In this document: positions 23,329 to 32,927 of the stretch, one piece after another | Layout of the letters: every line of letters begins with the position of its first letter | Position numbering within the stretch: position 1 is the first letter of the stretch | Assembly: GCA_003313425.1 (NCBI GenBank) | Contig: NHZP01000049.1 | Coordinates: 186,001 to 250,000 of the forward strand | Reading direction: 5' to 3' | DNA: 64,000 nt | Source of the DNA: Pseudopyrenochaeta lycopersici | Taxonomy: Eukaryota; Ascomycota; Dothideomycetes; Pleosporales; Pseudopyrenochaetaceae | The notes under the pieces: generated by a model | The model's input: the letters and a program-made list of their open reading frames with translations, nothing else | Told to the model about the DNA's origin: nothing | The model's database searches: none | Program-made: the position numbers and the translations under genes

Positions 23329-23769
23329 TTACTTTGTCGATAACTTCGAGGCGATTGAATCGACGAATCCAGCATACATGGCATCTATCCTCTCTTTCAC
23401 AAACTTCTTTGCGGCCTCATCCTCCAGATCTGAGTCTCCAATCCATGTGAATTTAGTCTTGTTCTCGCTGACAGCATTGAGGATAGCACTTCCATACGCT
23501 TCGACTCCGTCAAGGTCGCTTCGATAAACCCTGAACCGGATTAAATGTTTCTCAGGATCTGCAACTTCAAGGCGTTCTCGAATTTCGATATCCGGGGTCG
23601 ACCCAAATCTCAGAGTCCGGATAGAACCAATTCCAAATCCCTCCAGCGAGGACTGGACACAATCTGGCATCCAGAGTTTCTCAGAACCAAAGGCTGCTAG
23701 GATGGCCCATATTTCTCCTATAGGAGCATCCACAGTTTGGGAGTATTCGGTGATTTTGCCGACAGTCAT
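23329..23769 (-). CDS. SRPBCC-superfamily protein (polyketide cyclase/START-like fold), copy 1
   Basis: A single-exon gene of 146 residues, starting at MTVGKI. It has the SRPBCC pattern: an opening strand with VDAPIGEIWAIL, then GSEKLWMPDCVQSSLEGFGIGSIRTL, and a closing amphipathic helix ending VDSIASKLS. The fold forms a deep hydrophobic pocket; members bind lipids or polyketides or act as cyclases, and this member's ligand is unknown. A paralogue lies at 26410-26844 on the other strand, and the two flank the pogo element. The longer open frame upstream (to 23841) is less likely because the family begins near MTVGKI. Confidence 0.78.
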   Translation of the reverse strand: MTVGKITEYSQTVDAPIGEIWAILAAFGSEKLWMPDCVQSSLEGFGIGSIRTLRFGSTPDIEIRERLEVADPEKHLIRFRVYRSDLDGVEAYGSAILNAVSENKTKFTWIGDSDLEDEAAKKFVKERIDAMYAGFVDSIASKLSTK

Positions 23770-24001
23770 ATTGACGCGAAATGTGCTTCGATTGTGAGGT
23801 GGGTGAGGGTTAAGGTAATGCAATAGCCGGATAATGTACACGTGGGTTTTCTGAGTTTAGATATGCAGCTCAAGCAAATATTGCCGGGCATGAGTTTTTA
23901 TTAGGGGTTTATAAGTTAGCTTTTTTAAACCCATCTTTTAGCGGAAACATTTCACTCCGCTCGATGCCAATAAAAAAAGGGCATTGCATAATCCATTAGA
24001 C

Positions 24002-25851
24002 TAACGTGAGCGGCAAGCGAAACGCCCAGGTAAGCGAAACGCCCACTCTTGCCAAGACCACACCTCCTTCTACCTTCAACTGCAATGTCTCAACAACTTA
24101 ATATTGAATTACTCCCTTGTGAGGATAGAATTATCTTAGCTATCCAAGCAATGAAAAAAGACGCGATATTAAGTGATCGACGAGCTGCAGCAGTCTACAA
24201 CGTTCCTAGAAGGACTCTCCGCGACCGACGCGCTGGAAAGCTTTCACGACGCGACAGCCAACCCAACTCGTCAAAGCTTAACAGGCACGAGGAAGACGCG
24301 ATTATCCAATATATAAGGAAGCTAGACGCGCGAGGATTTGCCCCTACACTGTCTTATCTCCGTGAGATAGCGAATCAGTTGCTAGCTGCTCGTGGTAGTG
24401 GCCAGGTGGGAGAAAAATGGGCCAGAAACTTCGTCTCTCGTAAGCCTGAGATTAAATCCCAACTAAGTAGGCCACGCGACTACCAGAGAGTCCTATGCAG
24501 CGATCCAGCTGTTATTAGCCCCTGGTTTGACCTTGTACGCAACATCAAAGCCAAGTACGGCGTCCTAGATGAAGATACCTATAACTTTGACGAGACTGGC
24601 TTTACCATGGGCGTAGGAGGGTCCGTCAAGGTGGTAACTGCGTCTGAGAGACGTACTCGACCACTGGGGATACAACCTGGCAACCGCGAGTGGGTGACGT
24701 TGATTGCTGGTATCAACGCTATGGGCTGGACAATTCCACCCTTCATTATCTTCAAAGCCAAGAACCACGACAAGTCCTGGTTGCCTGATCTATCTAAGGG
24801 CTGGCGTATAGGCCTTAGTAAGAACGGCTGGACCAACAACGAACTTGGTCTAGCCTGGCTACAGCACTTTATCCAGCATACAGCAGCCCGGACAGTAGGC
24901 AGTCACCGGCTACTAGTAATTGATGGCCACGAGAGCCATAATTCACTTGCCTTCCAGGATCTATGTGAGGAGAACAAGATAATTACCCTCTGTATGCCTT
25001 CCTATTCATCCCATATCCTGCAGCCGCTTGATGTGGGCTGCTTTGCGCTATTGAAGCAGGCATACCGGCGAGAGATTAGGGTCTTGGCAGACAGTCACAT
25101 CACCCACATTGACAAAAAAGCATTCCTAGCTTCCTTTAAGGAGGTATTCGAGACCTCGTTCTCACAGCAGAATATTCTATCTAGCTTCCAAGCAACTGGC
25201 CTAGTCCCACACAGCCCAGAGGTGGTGCTATCAAAGCTTGAGGTGAAGCCTCGCACGCCGACACCACCTCTACCAGGGCCCACCCCCTGGCACCCCAAAA
25301 CACCCAGCAACGCCTGGGAGATAGAGGCTCAAACAACACTAATTATGAAGAGGATTCGTGACCATAAGAGTTCCTCTCCTGATTCTATTATTGAGATGGT
25401 GTTACAAGTTAAAAAGGGATCAACATTAAAGGTACACTCACACACGTTGCTGGAAGCTAGAGTAGCTAGTCTTGAGCAGGCAAATAGAGCTGCTTCTGAG
25501 CGGAAAAAGCGTAAGAAAAAGCGGATCCAGCAGGGAGGGACCCTATCAAAGGAGGAGGGAGAGGACTTAATGACTCAGAGGGACGTTGATGCCCAACTTG
25601 AGGTGGAGAGGCGTGCGGAGAGGGCTCAAACAGGTGCTAGTACAAGGGGTATCCGACGCTGTAAAACTTGTGGAGAGGCAGGACACAATAAGCGCACGTG
25701 TAAGAAAGATATAGTAGAAGTAGAGGATTAATTTAAGCTACTATAAGCTGTAGTAGCTTTTTGTAGGATTAAGTTGTTAACGTGCAAAGTTGTAAAGCTT
25801 GGTGGGGTGGGCGTTTCGCTTACCTGGGCGTTTCGCTTGCCGCTCACGTTA
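24002..25851 (+). mobile_element. Fot1/pogo-family DNA transposon, apparently intact
   Basis: The element spans 24004-25849 (1846 bp) and is flanked by TA at 24002-24003 and 25850-25851, the expected target duplication. The terminal inverted repeats are 43 bases and identical (24004-24046 and 25807-25849); both begin ACGTGAGCGGCAAGCGAAAC. Each holds two direct copies of AAGCGAAACGCCCA 17 bases apart, probable transposase-binding sites. It carries one uninterrupted transposase gene. Perfect ends plus an open frame point to a recent insertion without repeat-induced point mutation. Confidence 0.95.
24085..25731 (+). CDS. Pogo/Fot1 transposase (HTH-CENPB-DDE_1)
   Basis: From the first in-frame ATG the protein is 548 residues with no internal stop. 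The order is: an N-terminal helix-turn-helix (AAAVYNVPRRTLRDRRAG); a CENP-B-type second HTH domain (YIRKLDARGFAPTL...WARNFVSRKP); and the DDE_1 catalytic core. The core has the first Asp in YNFDETGF, the second in LLVIDGHESHNS and the third in LQPLDVGCF, so the triad looks complete (DDD type). The tail is basic and ends in a CCHC knuckle (CKTCGEAGHNKRTC). It should cut and paste the element at TA sites. Confidence 0.95.
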   Translation: MSQQLNIELLPCEDRIILAIQAMKKDAILSDRRAAAVYNVPRRTLRDRRAGKLSRRDSQPNSSKLNRHEEDAIIQYIRKLDARGFAPTLSYLREIANQLLAARGSGQVGEKWARNFVSRKPEIKSQLSRPRDYQRVLCSDPAVISPWFDLVRNIKAKYGVLDEDTYNFDETGFTMGVGGSVKVVTASERRTRPLGIQPGNREWVTLIAGINAMGWTIPPFIIFKAKNHDKSWLPDLSKGWRIGLSKNGWTNNELGLAWLQHFIQHTAARTVGSHRLLVIDGHESHNSLAFQDLCEENKIITLCMPSYSSHILQPLDVGCFALLKQAYRREIRVLADSHITHIDKKAFLASFKEVFETSFSQQNILSSFQATGLVPHSPEVVLSKLEVKPRTPTPPLPGPTPWHPKTPSNAWEIEAQTTLIMKRIRDHKSSSPDSIIEMVLQVKKGSTLKVHSHTLLEARVASLEQANRAASERKKRKKKRIQQGGTLSKEEGEDLMTQRDVDAQLEVERRAERAQTGASTRGIRRCKTCGEAGHNKRTCKKDIVEVED

Positions 25852-26409
25852 GTCAAATTAAACTTTGAGTGGACAAAGGAGGCTGAACTCGCGCTTACGA
25901 AGTGCCGAGAACACCAAAGTTTTAACGACACGTTAGTAACCAAATTTAGCTCGCTCTTTTGAAATTCCGAGACAACCAAGCTTTCGACACTCACCTTCGG
26001 CCGAACCAGGGATTTCGAAACTGAAAGAAGCATATAGACATACATCCTTTGCAATACACCGCCGCAAACTTTCTGGCAAACGCTCCACACCATGTCCATT
26101 ACCTTGAGGGGCTTACAAATAACGGAAGATCGAAGGTTTCCGTGAATCGAACTTATAATAACACTATGGCCAGTTATTTCTAAATAGCTAATTTTAAACG
26201 AAGATAAGTTTTCTTATCGCCCCAGCGGGAACTTTGTTGGCTTTGACAAGATATTTAGAATCCTCAGTTATTTGAACATTACATGAACTCCCCCTAATCG
26301 GCTTGATACGCTGTTCAATACGTCCCTATCCGAGGTAGGTCATAACCACATTTAATCGTGTTGGCCGATCTAATTTCCAAATGCGATATAGTCTTCATCA
26401 AAGTTCGAT
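25850..26409. other. Spacer between transposon and second SRPBCC gene
   Basis: About 560 bases with no supported gene; it includes the promoter of the plus-strand SRPBCC gene. Confidence 0.5.
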
Positions 26410-26844
26410 ATGTCAAAAGCCGTAATCGATGTTACTCGTGAGGTGAAAGGACACATTAGCCGCGTATGGGGAATCGTGACCTCCTTCGGAGCTGAGGTTC
26501 TCTGGTTTCCCAACGTCGGAGCATCGTCACTTGAAGGATACGGCGTTGACTCAATTCGCACTATCAGCTTTAAAGAGGGCCCTTGGACAGTTGTTCGCGA
26601 GAAATTGGTTCTTTGTGATGGTGCTGCCCATCATATTCGTTGGCAGGTCTATAACGATCAAACGCCCGGGGAGATCTTCTCCGGTATTATCTTGAAAGAG
26701 CTAGATGAGGGATTGACCCAGATATATTGGTATTCGGAACTTGAATTACCTGCTGATGAGATGCAGCGTGGTAGCTTACAGAAAGTCGTTCAAGATTTAT
26801 ACAATGGCTGTATTGATTCTCTTGCAGTTAGACTAAGCGCTTAA
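26410..26844 (+). CDS. SRPBCC-superfamily protein, copy 2
   Basis: A single-exon gene of 144 residues. It aligns along its length with the gene at 23329-23769: WGIVTSFGAEVLWFPNVG matches WAILAAFGSEKLWMPDCV in copy 1, then SSLEGYGVDSIRTI matches SSLEGFGIGSIRTL, and the last helix matches too. The ligand is unknown. The two copies are divergent, about 2.6 kb apart, with the pogo element between them. This looks like an old inverted duplication later split by the insertion. Confidence 0.78.
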   Translation: MSKAVIDVTREVKGHISRVWGIVTSFGAEVLWFPNVGASSLEGYGVDSIRTISFKEGPWTVVREKLVLCDGAAHHIRWQVYNDQTPGEIFSGIILKELDEGLTQIYWYSELELPADEMQRGSLQKVVQDLYNGCIDSLAVRLSA

Positions 26845-28082
26845 CTCCCTCTATAAGAGAATAAATGACAGGAGATGTTGGCCCGTTCGCTGTAGCACCT
26901 CGTAACAAAATTCTATGTGCAGTAACTTGCCGTCGACTACTGCCCTCTGCTGCAGCTGGCCACTGTCTGCAGCGCAGCTTTCTGCTTGCTGCTGATTATA
27001 TCGCGCAAGACCAGTACTACGCCAGAAGATGTCTATCTAATTAAGCGCAGTCATTTCAATTAGCATGTGGCAGCATGTCTACCCAGCCAAACATTGAACG
27101 CTGGCGAAGGACGGATAGATTGTGTAGACGGGTGGATCTCGTCTATGAAAACCGCTAGCCAACGCTTGGTAGGCTAATCATTCTCCCGTTGCCGAGATGC
27201 TATAAAATCGCCTTATCATCAAGTATTGGCCTCTCATCGCGTCCTGATCGCGATATTACGTGAGACATCAACATATACTTTAGATCAAGTCACCCTCCAG
27301 AGAGTAATTGAATATAAAGAGCTCATTTGGGTTGGCATGGCCTTGCATTGTATAACAGTATTTACGTTTGTGTGGAAGAATGGGCTTGTATATCGTACTA
27401 TACGGGCAAAAATTGTTGCCTAGCAAGGATAACCTTCGAGGATAGAAAAGATTAGCTGACATGGACCTTCACTTACACATCAAACAATTCTCAAAACATT
27501 TGGACTCCGAATTTTCGACGAAGGCGGGAGGATGGTCGATACTGTCCTCCTTCATGGCAACAAGTAGGAAGACAGTTGTGGCTGGTTTTTCTCCACAGAA
27601 TTCGATATTATGAGAGAAGGTATTAGTAAGTCTTGCGATTAGTGCATTAAATTTTTTTGGGGTTTGGATTGACGAAGGAGTGCGCGTTCAGTTGATTGTC
27701 TGAAAATGAACGTGAGAGCGCTCATAAGGAGGAGCCTGGTCTGCATGGCTAACAAACTTAAGAATAGTGCTATATCGGCCCTCAAGGTAACCAGATAGAA
27801 GCACCGTGATAAAGAAACTAGATACAGAGTTACTACTGCGCTGAAACCTAACATGTGCAAGATGATGTGTTAGCCAACACGGTTAGCTCCTCACGTGCTC
27901 TGTTATATAAGCATCCACAGGGTATATAGTTCCCTTGTGTCTCATTTGATAGGAATCAACCTAGTTCCTCCTGCCTGCTGCCCGCCAACATGATGTATTA
28001 GATGTTTCCAAGCCGAATTTTTCAATCATTCACACACACAATAATCTGAAAAGCTGCATCCTCTCGTTGACCAAATATCGGC
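26845..28082. other. Intergenic region
   Basis: About 1.2 kb with only short open frames lacking recognisable features. No gene or repeat is supported. Confidence 0.45.
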
Positions 28083-29003
28083 TCATACAGAAATGTATTT
28101 TCGAAGGAAATCCTCTAGACTGGTGACCTTGACATCCACGCGATGATTTTCGATGTTCGTAAGAGCGTAAGTGCCATCAAGCTGATATAGCTGGTAAAAC
28201 AAGCCAATATACGGGTAGTAGTCGCTATAGAGTCCCGCGCTTCTCCGCTGATAGGCGGTCTGCCGCAAGTCCTCAAGGCTTCCGCGATGATTCAAGCCGA
28301 CCTTGACACCCTTAACTTCTTCGTAAATTTTGGCTATGGACTTGGCTGAGTACGACCCTGAGTGCAGAGTCCAAAATCCCCCTTGGTGAGCATCCTCTCT
28401 TTGAATAATCTCTGCCGAGAATTCGGCAGCATCTCGCTCGCTCGTCAGATCCCAAGTCTCGTCTCCTGTGCCCCATATATCCAATGTCTTCCTTTCCGGG
28501 TCCCAGGCTCCATTGTTCGCAGGTGAAAAATTTCCATGATTAGGAATAGAGAAAAATACTTCTGTGAAAGCACCCGTGAGGAGGTATAAGGGCCGGATCG
28601 TCGAAGTCAATTGCACCTGTTGATGGAAACATATGATTGGGTCGTAGCTTTGATGTATGCCCAACTTCAGCTTCCTCCAGTCCGCATGCCAGCTTGCGGC
28701 CTGGAAACGTTTAATGCCCGCTCGTTCTGCGGCGCGTAACAGGATCAATTGGGCGTCCAAATGCAGTTCTGGAGCGCCCTGATATGCGCAGATAACTGCG
28801 TCAACCCCCTTGCAGCCTCTATCCAATGCTTTTATGTCATAGTAGTTCTGAATCTCAATAAAACTTTCGAGTTTGTGACGTCGAGCTTCGTCGAGCTTAG
28901 AAGAATTTCTTGCAAGGCCGCGAACTTGGTGACCGCGATCAGTGAGGCTATCAATTAGATGCAAACCAATGTTGCCGGTTACACCGCTCACGAGAATAAG
29001 CAT
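28083..29003 (-). CDS. NmrA-like / isoflavone-reductase-like NAD(P)-binding protein
   Basis: A single-exon gene of 306 residues. It opens with a Rossmann motif (LILVSGVTGNIGLHLIDSL; GxxGxxG), then the NADP-type basic residues in VRGLARNSSKL, VDAVICAYQG, and RFQAASWHAD where short-chain enzymes usually have their catalytic region. This fits the atypical short-chain dehydrogenase group that includes NmrA and isoflavone reductases. Members either reduce small aromatic substrates or sense NAD(P). A role beside the SRPBCC genes and UstYa relics in an old secondary-metabolite locus is possible but unproven. Confidence 0.8.
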   Translation of the reverse strand: MLILVSGVTGNIGLHLIDSLTDRGHQVRGLARNSSKLDEARRHKLESFIEIQNYYDIKALDRGCKGVDAVICAYQGAPELHLDAQLILLRAAERAGIKRFQAASWHADWRKLKLGIHQSYDPIICFHQQVQLTSTIRPLYLLTGAFTEVFFSIPNHGNFSPANNGAWDPERKTLDIWGTGDETWDLTSERDAAEFSAEIIQREDAHQGGFWTLHSGSYSAKSIAKIYEEVKGVKVGLNHRGSLEDLRQTAYQRRSAGLYSDYYPYIGLFYQLYQLDGTYALTNIENHRVDVKVTSLEDFLRKYISV

Positions 29004-29156
29004 GATGTATAGAAATAGGACGTTGTTGGGCTGGTATAGAAATAACCGTGGACTCGATCAATTTATAACCTAACAAAACTTAGTTTTACATTACTTTGTA
29101 GTAAACTCAGTCGATAAATGTGCGAATCCCGAGACCGAGACCGAGACCGTAACAAC

Positions 29157-29663
29157 TTACAAATCACTCCGTGTTCGGCGAGCGAGCCCATTCCGCATCG
29201 CGTAAGCTAGGATCGGACCTTTCCAATCCTGACACCAAACTAGTTTGGCAGTAGTTATGGCGTCAATGCACCTGTTACGCTCTAATCCGTCGATAAGAAA
29301 GTTATCGCGATGTCTGACATATATCGTGCCTGAGAGAATCCTTTTCAACACGGAGTTTCGCTGGATTGACGCATCTTTTGGGCAAAGCATCTGGACCCAG
29401 TATGGGATTTTCGTCAGGAACCCGATAACTAGTACCATCCTCATCAACGTCCCACGTGCAAAGAAGCCAGATGAACCAAGGCTTCTCCTCATCAGTCGAA
29501 AGAACCGATCGCTCAGACATTATTCTTGGTTCGCCGGCTCGAACAGCAAACGAGGTGAAACTTCCACGGAGAAGTTTATGTGCATGCCGATCAGTTCGTT
29601 GACGTATTGTTGAGCAGTAACTGCTACTCCTGCATGTGCTGCAAAGACCAGCATCTTATTCAT
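29157..29663 (-). pseudogene. Unrecognised gene, probably broken
   Basis: The minus strand from an ATG at 29663 reads well for about 47 residues, then meets a stop (near 29521). Good-looking coding text then runs in another frame (EEKPWFIWLLCTWDVDEDG) and returns to the first frame for the end (NFLIDGLERNRCIDAITTAKL, then WKGPILAYAM). No clean pair of splice sites joins the parts. I do not know the family. It could be a real gene with introns I cannot place, or a frameshifted relic. Confidence 0.35.
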
Positions 29664-29907
29664 CGCAGGCCGTGCACAAACGATGCACCTGGGGTCGGTA
29701 TTGTTTTTCTTTAAGGAAGTAGGAAAACTACTCTAACTTGAGAGTAGAGGTTTATAGGTTAGCGGACGAATTGAAATATGCGAGCTGAAGTGGGGTTTGT
29801 GAAGCTGGTCATTCTAGCAAGTGTCGTCGTGCGCTTCACATTCGGTGCACCCGGTAACTGCTCCAGGTGCACGAGCTGTGCAATTGAATTGAGGGTTTAA
29901 TAACCCC

Positions 29908-30293
29908 AGCGTCGAGGCGCGCACGCGCTAGGCAGCCAAATGCATGATATTGGAGGAAGACAGGCTATATTGCCTACCAAGGATTATTGACGTGTTCTTT
30001 AGCTGCACAGAGCAAAGGGGATAACCACGCGATTCTGCAACGTAATAGACACATTTATAACTTAATTCAGTATAGTACTTTATATACATAGAATACCTTT
30101 ATCTCTTTAGCCGTTTTAAGCTGTTAATACTACGTTTCCTAGGCTTATGTGTAAGCCTTAATGCCTTATTTGTGTGTTCTCTCGCGCCATTATCCAGTTT
30201 GTTCGAACATTAAGCACGCTGATGCCGCTCGTGTGCTGCTCGCAAACCGGAATAATCCCTCTGACCCGCCAATGTAATCATATAGTTGTATGA
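29908..30293. repeat. Decayed duplicate of the 3' end of the HET-NLR gene (copy A)
   Basis: This stretch is similar throughout to 35007-35367 (copy B) in the same orientation. Copy B is the last codons and the downstream flank of the HET-NB-ARC-TPR gene. Read on the minus strand, copy A still ends with codons for HERHQRA and a stop, against HEQHQRA in the intact gene, but similarity stops soon upstream. It marks a lost or truncated NLR paralogue. Confidence 0.75.
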
Positions 30294-30300
30294 AAGTAGG

Positions 30301-31322
30301 CTAAGGCTTTATATTGATAGGTGCAGGTGTATACTCAAGCTCCTTCACAAAAGGATCCTTAAAACTCTCAGTCATAATCTTCGATCTAACCCACTTCTTT
30401 ATCTGATTTATGTCCATGCACTTCTTGTGGACGGAGAAGTCGACCTTCAATGCTTCGGGCGGTGTAACTGGTAGCGGATTGAGTATGTAATAAGGCGTCG
30501 CGTCCGTTCTGCACCCCAGATCTTGCCGCAAGAGTTCAATGCAATGATCTGGTGGATGTAAGATTCTTGGCTTTGACAAAAAGGCCGGAAAAGAGGGCGA
30601 GAAGACTTACGCACGTGCGTGCGACTATAGTCCGGGTCCTGCTTGAGAATTTGAGGCAAGCGGCCTTGCTTGTAATATTCCTCTTTGTAGCTGATTTGCC
30701 TCATGGCATTCAGCGATGCGCACTATCTGTGTCAGAGGACATTGCAAATGAAATAAGAGACGTACCACGCAATCGATCTGATGGAAGCCCCATGCCGACG
30801 CTGTTAGACCGCCTGACTCCGTGTGATACAACTTGGGCATCGTTTCCTTGCTTATAATGAATAAGTCCAACTTATCTGGGGCATGTTAAAAGCGCTCCCC
30901 TCGGTCAACTTCTCTCATTGCCAATCGAGTTCTTGGGTGGGCGTCCCTCAGTAAGGGGACAGCCTGCTCGACGTCGCCTAGGAAGTTCGTCTCATGATAC
31001 TCCACCGCGTCGAAGACCGGCGCGGTAAGAGATTAGCTTTGAAGTAGGTAGACCCTCAAACAGCGAGCTGTTCGGGATGAAGTGCAGGTTCAACTAACAC
31101 TATGTGTGGAGTTTCCGTGTACAAGTAGCGTCAGAAGGCTCCTGGTATCGTGACAGTCAAAGAGCAGGTGAAAGCTAAGGCTTGAAGGAACCAACTCTAC
31201 CAGCGGCTTATAAGGGCGCGTTTGAGGGTTCTTCTGGGTATGGAAATTTCGCCTCTTTTCTCAGCATCTAGAAAACAGTCCTCTGAATCATCTCGCTCAG
31301 CGGACGATTAGTGAATGGTCAT
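30301..31322 (-). pseudogene. UstYa-family (DUF3328) oxidase gene, inactivated
   Basis: The 3' half is well preserved. It encodes WGFHQIDC (first HxxHC-like site, with Asp in place of the usual second His) and, across an intron with C|gtaagt and ccaccag boundaries, HHCIELLRQDLGC (second HxxHC-like site). It ends at 30301. The 5' half carries the family's N-terminus (RRTLKRALISRW before the membrane helix). In that frame, from ATG 31322, there are stops at 31308-31310, 31197-31199 and 31131-31133, and the middle needs frame changes. The stop at 31197-31199 falls at a position where Trp is usual. UstYa proteins are membrane-bound oxidases in fungal RiPP and other secondary-metabolite clusters. 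It lies head to head with a second UstYa relic. Confidence 0.7.
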
Positions 31323-31359
31323 CTCAACAATCAGTTTAGCTCGGGATCTGTGTAAAAAC

Positions 31360-32023
31360 CTGTAAGTTTCACAAAACATACTATCATATTAAGTCTTGAT
31401 TATAATTACCACTTTTAGCCCCTGCAAACGAGGCCATCAACTACGAAACCAAAGTCTTTTACCAGTGGTTTTGGCGGACAAAGAACCAAGTATATGGGCG
31501 ACAATTACGAGGCCGACGGGGAATGGGCGAAGCTATACCAGAGAACTGCCTTTCGGATACCGATATCACGGGCCGAAAAACTGGCCAATTAGACTATCCC
31601 AATTGCTGGAATCGAAGACCATTTCGCCGTGGTCGTCACGGTTTTCCACCCCATGCACTGCCTAGATTCAATCAGGCACCTTTACTTTAGTAGCCATGAC
31701 ATGAATATGGATCCAGATTCTGTGATCAAAGACGTTGAATCGAAGAGACCCCATATTAACAACTCCTTTGATTCTCTCCAGCAGAGCAACATGTACGCGT
31801 CGGACGTGGGGCCAGTTCCATATAATTGGGTTCCTTCGAAAGAGAAAGCTCTTGGATCTTTGGGTGTACAATACACGTGTCGAAGTGAGTTTGCTGATCG
31901 ACATGTATGAAGACTATTATTCACGAAAACGCAGTTTATAAGAAGCTGGTTGAATGGTCGGTAGTGCCAAAGCGTGATATTAGAGGGTGGGATGAGTCGA
32001 TCAAACCGAGCACTATCGAATAA
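31360..32023 (+). pseudogene. Second UstYa-family (DUF3328) gene, inactivated
   Basis: After an acceptor at about 31419 the plus strand reads PANEAINYETKVF, a typical UstYa segment. It then needs a one-base frame change to continue as FGGQRTKYMGDN. A stop (TAG, 31590-31592) interrupts the frame. Beyond it the frame reads VFHPMHCLDSIRH, the conserved HxxHC site, and after a canonical intron ending near 31934 a C-terminus that stops at 32023. The N-terminal membrane segment is not recoverable; that area overlaps the 5' region of the opposite pseudogene. Both frameshift and stop point to loss of function. Confidence 0.66.
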
Positions 32024-32927
32024 CTTGCGCGTACAATAATACAATTAAGCTACACTATGTAAATTGATGGATTGTTCATTTAGCAGCAGCAACTTTCATT
32101 AAAGTAGGCAAATTTTTGTAAATCCAGCTGGCATATTTTGATAAGACTCTTAAAACTCCAGTCCGACAACAAGTAGTCTTCTTCACTCTATAACTCTCGT
32201 CGACAAAACTTCAACATACGCATTACCTGCCATCAGACGCATTGCACCTAAGCATGACAGACGCTGCAGCGAGCTGTCTTGAATGGTTATAAGCTTAGTG
32301 ATAATAAGACGCTGAACGCGGAACGTGAGCGACTTCGTTGCCTTGGAGACTTTCGGTACCAAATTTTCCATTCAAAAGATTTTGATCACTGATCGTCCTA
32401 TATCATTGATGTTGACTCTGATTATCAGGCAAGGTTGTATATGGATTATTTACATTGCCAAAGCATGGGAGGTAATTAGCCTGCAACAACTGTATCAAAA
32501 TCCCGGGAGGCAACCTGTGGAATGTGTGTAGTCCAAAGCATTCACTATTAGTTCTATCAGGCTGTCTCTGCTGGAGTAAGGCTTATGAACCCGTTTAGTG
32601 AGCATCCTTGGCGGAGTCATGTGATACAGCCCTAAAGTAACTGGTTATTACGATGTGAATATGAGTAGCGATTGATTCGAAAATTACAAATAGTGCTCAT
32701 AGCCACTTCGCATGTGTCTCATGCGGCAAAGATGTATTGCGCTGTCAAGTGTGCAAGAGTAAAGTTCACACTTGATCGGTAGAGCAACCGAACGTGGCTG
32801 CCTAGAGACTAGCGCGCAACTGCGTACCCCTGCATAAACAACAGCATAACATCAAATATTCTACACTTCCCGCCCCTGCAGATTAGTAGCCCTCCGTCAC
32901 ATCGTTTTGGTTCTCCCTTTTCGCGCC
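32024..32927. other. Intergenic region
   Basis: About 0.9 kb, no supported gene; it contains the upstream region of the kinesin-like gene. Confidence 0.45.

Noticed and set aside
29102..29160. CGAGACC tandem repeat as a regulatory array
   Set aside because: Only about three units; a simple repeat is a sufficient explanation.
1021..32023. Tyrosinase plus UstYa genes as one ustiloxin-like RiPP cluster
   Set aside because: The genes are about 29 kb apart with core genes between, both UstYa copies are broken, and no precursor peptide gene with repeated core and Lys-Arg sites was seen.
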